Source of the DNA: Pseudorhodoplanes sp.
GTDB taxonomy: Bacteria; Pseudomonadota; Alphaproteobacteria; Rhizobiales; Xanthobacteraceae
Direction: 5' to 3'
Assembly: GCA_022843165.1 (NCBI GenBank)
Contig: JALHOD010000003.1
Span: 62,001 to 126,000 of the forward strand
Length of the DNA: 64,000 nt
This document shows, in pieces, positions 62,605-64,000 of the stretch. The position numbers and the translations under genes are program-made. Under the pieces are notes generated by a model, which did not search any database, was not told the DNA's origin, and was given only the letters and a program-made list of their open reading frames with translations. How positions within the stretch are numbered: the stretch's first letter is position 1; each line of letters opens with the position of its first letter.

Positions 62605-62877
62605 TTACCAGTAGAAGCCGAAGCCATAGGGCCGGTAGTACGGGTAAGGCCGGTAATAGGGCCGGTAATATCCGTAATAGGGATACGGCCGATAATACGG
62701 CCGATAGTAGCGGTACGGCCGGTAATGGCGGCGGTAATGGCGCCGTGAGCTGAATTCATGCTGATCGGCCTGCGCGGCGCGGACACCGTCCGGCCGGGAT
62801 GCGGCGGACGCCGAAGCCGGCAGTGAAAATGCGATCAGAGCACCCAGAACAGCAAGGCTTGCGAGAATTTTTGACAT
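62605..62877 (-). CDS. Small secreted Tyr/Pro/Arg-rich repeat protein
   Basis: A 90-residue protein with a clear signal peptide (MSKILASLAVLGALIAFSLP, cleavage near ASA) and a mature part made almost only of Tyr, Pro and Arg: copies of YRPYYRPYPYY separated by G, ending in GFGFYW. No cysteine, no known catalytic motif. ATG 62877 has GGAG at good spacing; ATG 62883 is six bases upstream. Similar aromatic repeat proteins include sulfur-globule envelope proteins and cuticle-like glues, but I cannot assign either. Function unknown. Confidence 0.75.
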   Translation of the reverse strand: MSKILASLAVLGALIAFSLPASASAASRPDGVRAAQADQHEFSSRRHYRRHYRPYRYYRPYYRPYPYYGYYRPYYRPYPYYRPYGFGFYW

Positions 62878-63044
62878 CGTCATCTCCAAGACTTCAATCG
62901 CCTCCACCACCCTCAACGCGCCAAGAGGCCAATAGTGCCATGCTTCCGGCCAATTGCGGCAGGGCGGGGGCGCACCACATCACAAGACCGCGCGCTGAAT
63001 GTTCGTTCAGCCAATGCAGATCCGGTCGGACATACGACGTCCTG

Positions 63045-63365
63045 CTAGCCCCGCACCCAGCGGCAGCGCCGCTGCGGCGTTATGACCGTGCCGCCGGGGC
63101 GGTATTCGGTCAGATACCAGGCTTCGCACTGGCGGTAGGCCGGAGCGGGCGCCGGCCAGGAATAATCGTCAGGCCGCGGGTAGGGCCAGGCCGCCGGCTG
63201 TTGCGGCTGCACACGAATCCGGGGATGCCGGCGTTCCTGGCCGGAGAATTCAGACGCTGTCCGCAAACCGGCATCCTGCGCGACGGCCGGCGCCGGAGCG
63301 GCGATCACAGCGGCGCTCGCCACCGCTCCGACCAATGCTGCAAGTCCCGGCTTGAAGATGCACAT
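63045..63365 (-). CDS. Small exported protein, function unknown
   Basis: A 106-residue protein with a signal peptide (MCIFKPGLAALVGAVASAAV, cleavage near AVAQ), a Pro/Gln-rich middle and a C-terminal block CEAWYLTEYRPGGTVITPQR that ends RCRWVRG. The two cysteines in the C-terminal block may form a disulfide. Blocks of this type recur in small exported proteins of the order; function unknown. ATG 63365 chosen; upstream frame is unconserved. Confidence 0.65.
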   Translation of the reverse strand: MCIFKPGLAALVGAVASAAVIAAPAPAVAQDAGLRTASEFSGQERRHPRIRVQPQQPAAWPYPRPDDYSWPAPAPAYRQCEAWYLTEYRPGGTVITPQRRCRWVRG

Positions 63366-63459
63366 GTGCCGCTCCGCGTGTACTGTCCGCAAACTCTCCC
63401 ATCGTGCCCGGCAGGTCAACCCGATAGCGGCCCCGCCGCGCCGGCTCTATGCTCACCTC

Positions 63460-63681
63460 ATGACAGACCGGCACAATAGCGAACAGACCGCCCGCCGCGA
63501 GCTGAAAAAGCTGCGGCATGAGGGCGACGCACTCGGCGGGGTTTTTGCGCGCTGGGTTCTGCCGCGTAACGTCGACTCCGGCGATGCGATCGAAGTCTGG
63601 GGGACCCGCATCGGCCGCAGCCTCAGCGTGGTCGCATTGATCGTCGTCGGCCTGTATCTGCTCTGGGTCTACATCCGGTGA
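63460..63681 (+). CDS. Small membrane protein, function unknown
   Basis: A 73-residue protein with a charged N-terminal half (ARRELKKLRHEGDALGGVFA) and one membrane helix near the C-terminus (LSVVALIVVGLYLLWVYIR). ATG 63460 gives MTDRHNSEQTARRELKKL. No family recognised. It is followed after 10 bases by the metallopeptidase gene, so the two may be cotranscribed. Confidence 0.65.
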   Translation: MTDRHNSEQTARRELKKLRHEGDALGGVFARWVLPRNVDSGDAIEVWGTRIGRSLSVVALIVVGLYLLWVYIR

Positions 63682-63691
63682 AGCCTGTTCC

Positions 63692-64000
63692 ATGAAAGAC
63701 AACATGTTCGCAGATCCGCTCGCGTGGCGATCGGTCAAGGCTTTGTCGCTGGCCGAGATGGAGACAATCGCCGAGGAGGCTTTCCGCCGGCTGCCGGAGA
63801 ATTTCCGCGCGCTCTGTTCCGATCTCGTGATCCAGGTCGACGATTTCCCGAGCGACGACGTGGTCCGCGACATGCGGCTGCAAAGCGAATTCGACATTCT
63901 CGGGCTGTTTCAGGGCATAGGCCTGCCGTTCCAGTCCACGTCCGACCCCTCGCGCATGCCGAACATGGTCTGGCTCTATCGCCGGCCAATTCTCGATTAC
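63692..64000 (+). CDS. Zincin-like metallopeptidase family protein, 3' end cut by window edge
   Basis: The frame from ATG 63692 (or ATG 63704) stays open to the window end, giving 103 residues: MKDNMFADPLAWRSVKALSL, then EEAFRRLPENFRALCSDLVI, GLFQGIGLPFQS and MPNMVWLYRRPILDY. This is the N-terminal half of the small zincin family (PF06262/DUF1025 type); the HExxH zinc motif would lie just beyond the window and has not been seen. Substrate unknown. Confidence 0.75.
   Translation, partial: MKDNMFADPLAWRSVKALSLAEMETIAEEAFRRLPENFRALCSDLVIQVDDFPSDDVVRDMRLQSEFDILGLFQGIGLPFQSTSDPSRMPNMVWLYRRPILDY

Overview
The window is a GC-rich piece of an alphaproteobacterial chromosome, almost certainly from the Hyphomicrobiales (Rhizobiales), in or near the Xanthobacteraceae/Nitrobacteraceae. 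This rests on gene order (proA-nadD-rsfS-rlmH-envC-ctpA; atpHAGDC; zapE/mdh-sucC-sucD-sucA-odhB-lpdA; acnA-ccmABCDG-yciB-ftsY-mtaB-dapF; ffh-rpsP-rimM-trmD-rplS-leuC), on marker families (DUF2794, DUF1223, DUF533) and on several dispersed palindromic repeats typical of these genomes. Nearly everything is core housekeeping. I see no prophage, transposase, CRISPR array, rRNA or tRNA.

Layout. 1-8.4 kb (+): proline synthesis, NAD synthesis, ribosome silencing and 23S rRNA methylation, an amidase activator and carboxy-terminal protease for the envelope, a YibQ-type deacetylase-like protein, RppH and a DUF533 protein. 8.5-13.4 kb (-): the five F1-ATPase genes. 13.7-15.9 kb (+): a guanidinium exporter behind a two-hairpin guanidine-II riboswitch, then a SulP transporter. 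15.9-28.6 kb: priA (-), xerC (+), then a minus-strand TCA block (mdh, sucC, sucD, sucA, odhB, lpdA). 28.8-34.3 kb (-): an RND efflux pair and zapE, with the pump lying between zapE and mdh. 34.6-44.4 kb: two adjacent GNAT-like genes, thpR, a tesA/ABC-transporter locus of the ybbAP type, two tandem Bax-inhibitor-1 genes, another acetyltransferase, DUF2794, a probable independent small RNA, and a DUF1223 protein. 44.5-56.7 kb: aconitase, cytochrome c maturation (ccmABCDG), yciB, ftsY, an RNA pseudouridine synthase, a MaoC-like hydratase, mtaB, dapF and a periplasmic GyrI-like protein. 57.0-62.5 kb (+): ffh, rpsP, rimM, trmD, rplS and leuC. 62.6-64 kb: small secreted or membrane proteins and the start of a zincin-like metallopeptidase.

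How genes work together: ffh and ftsY supply both protein parts of SRP targeting. sucAB(odhB)-lpdA, sucCD, mdh and acnA give five TCA steps. rsfS, rlmH, rpsP, rimM, trmD, rplS and mtaB serve ribosome and tRNA maturation. envC, ctpA, yibQ and yciB act at the envelope.

The least expected signals are non-coding. (i) A guanidine-II riboswitch lies upstream of gdx. (ii) A plus-strand intrinsic terminator near 43.6 kb has no plus-strand gene in front of it, which implies a small RNA. (iii) A composite element occurs twice, just 3' of sucD and of ccmG, with conserved flanks around a hairpin whose stem sequence differs but still pairs. (iv) Palindromic repeats are inserted in frame in a pseudouridine synthase gene and abut the start of xerC. 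I found no convincing multi-gene system that looks entirely new.
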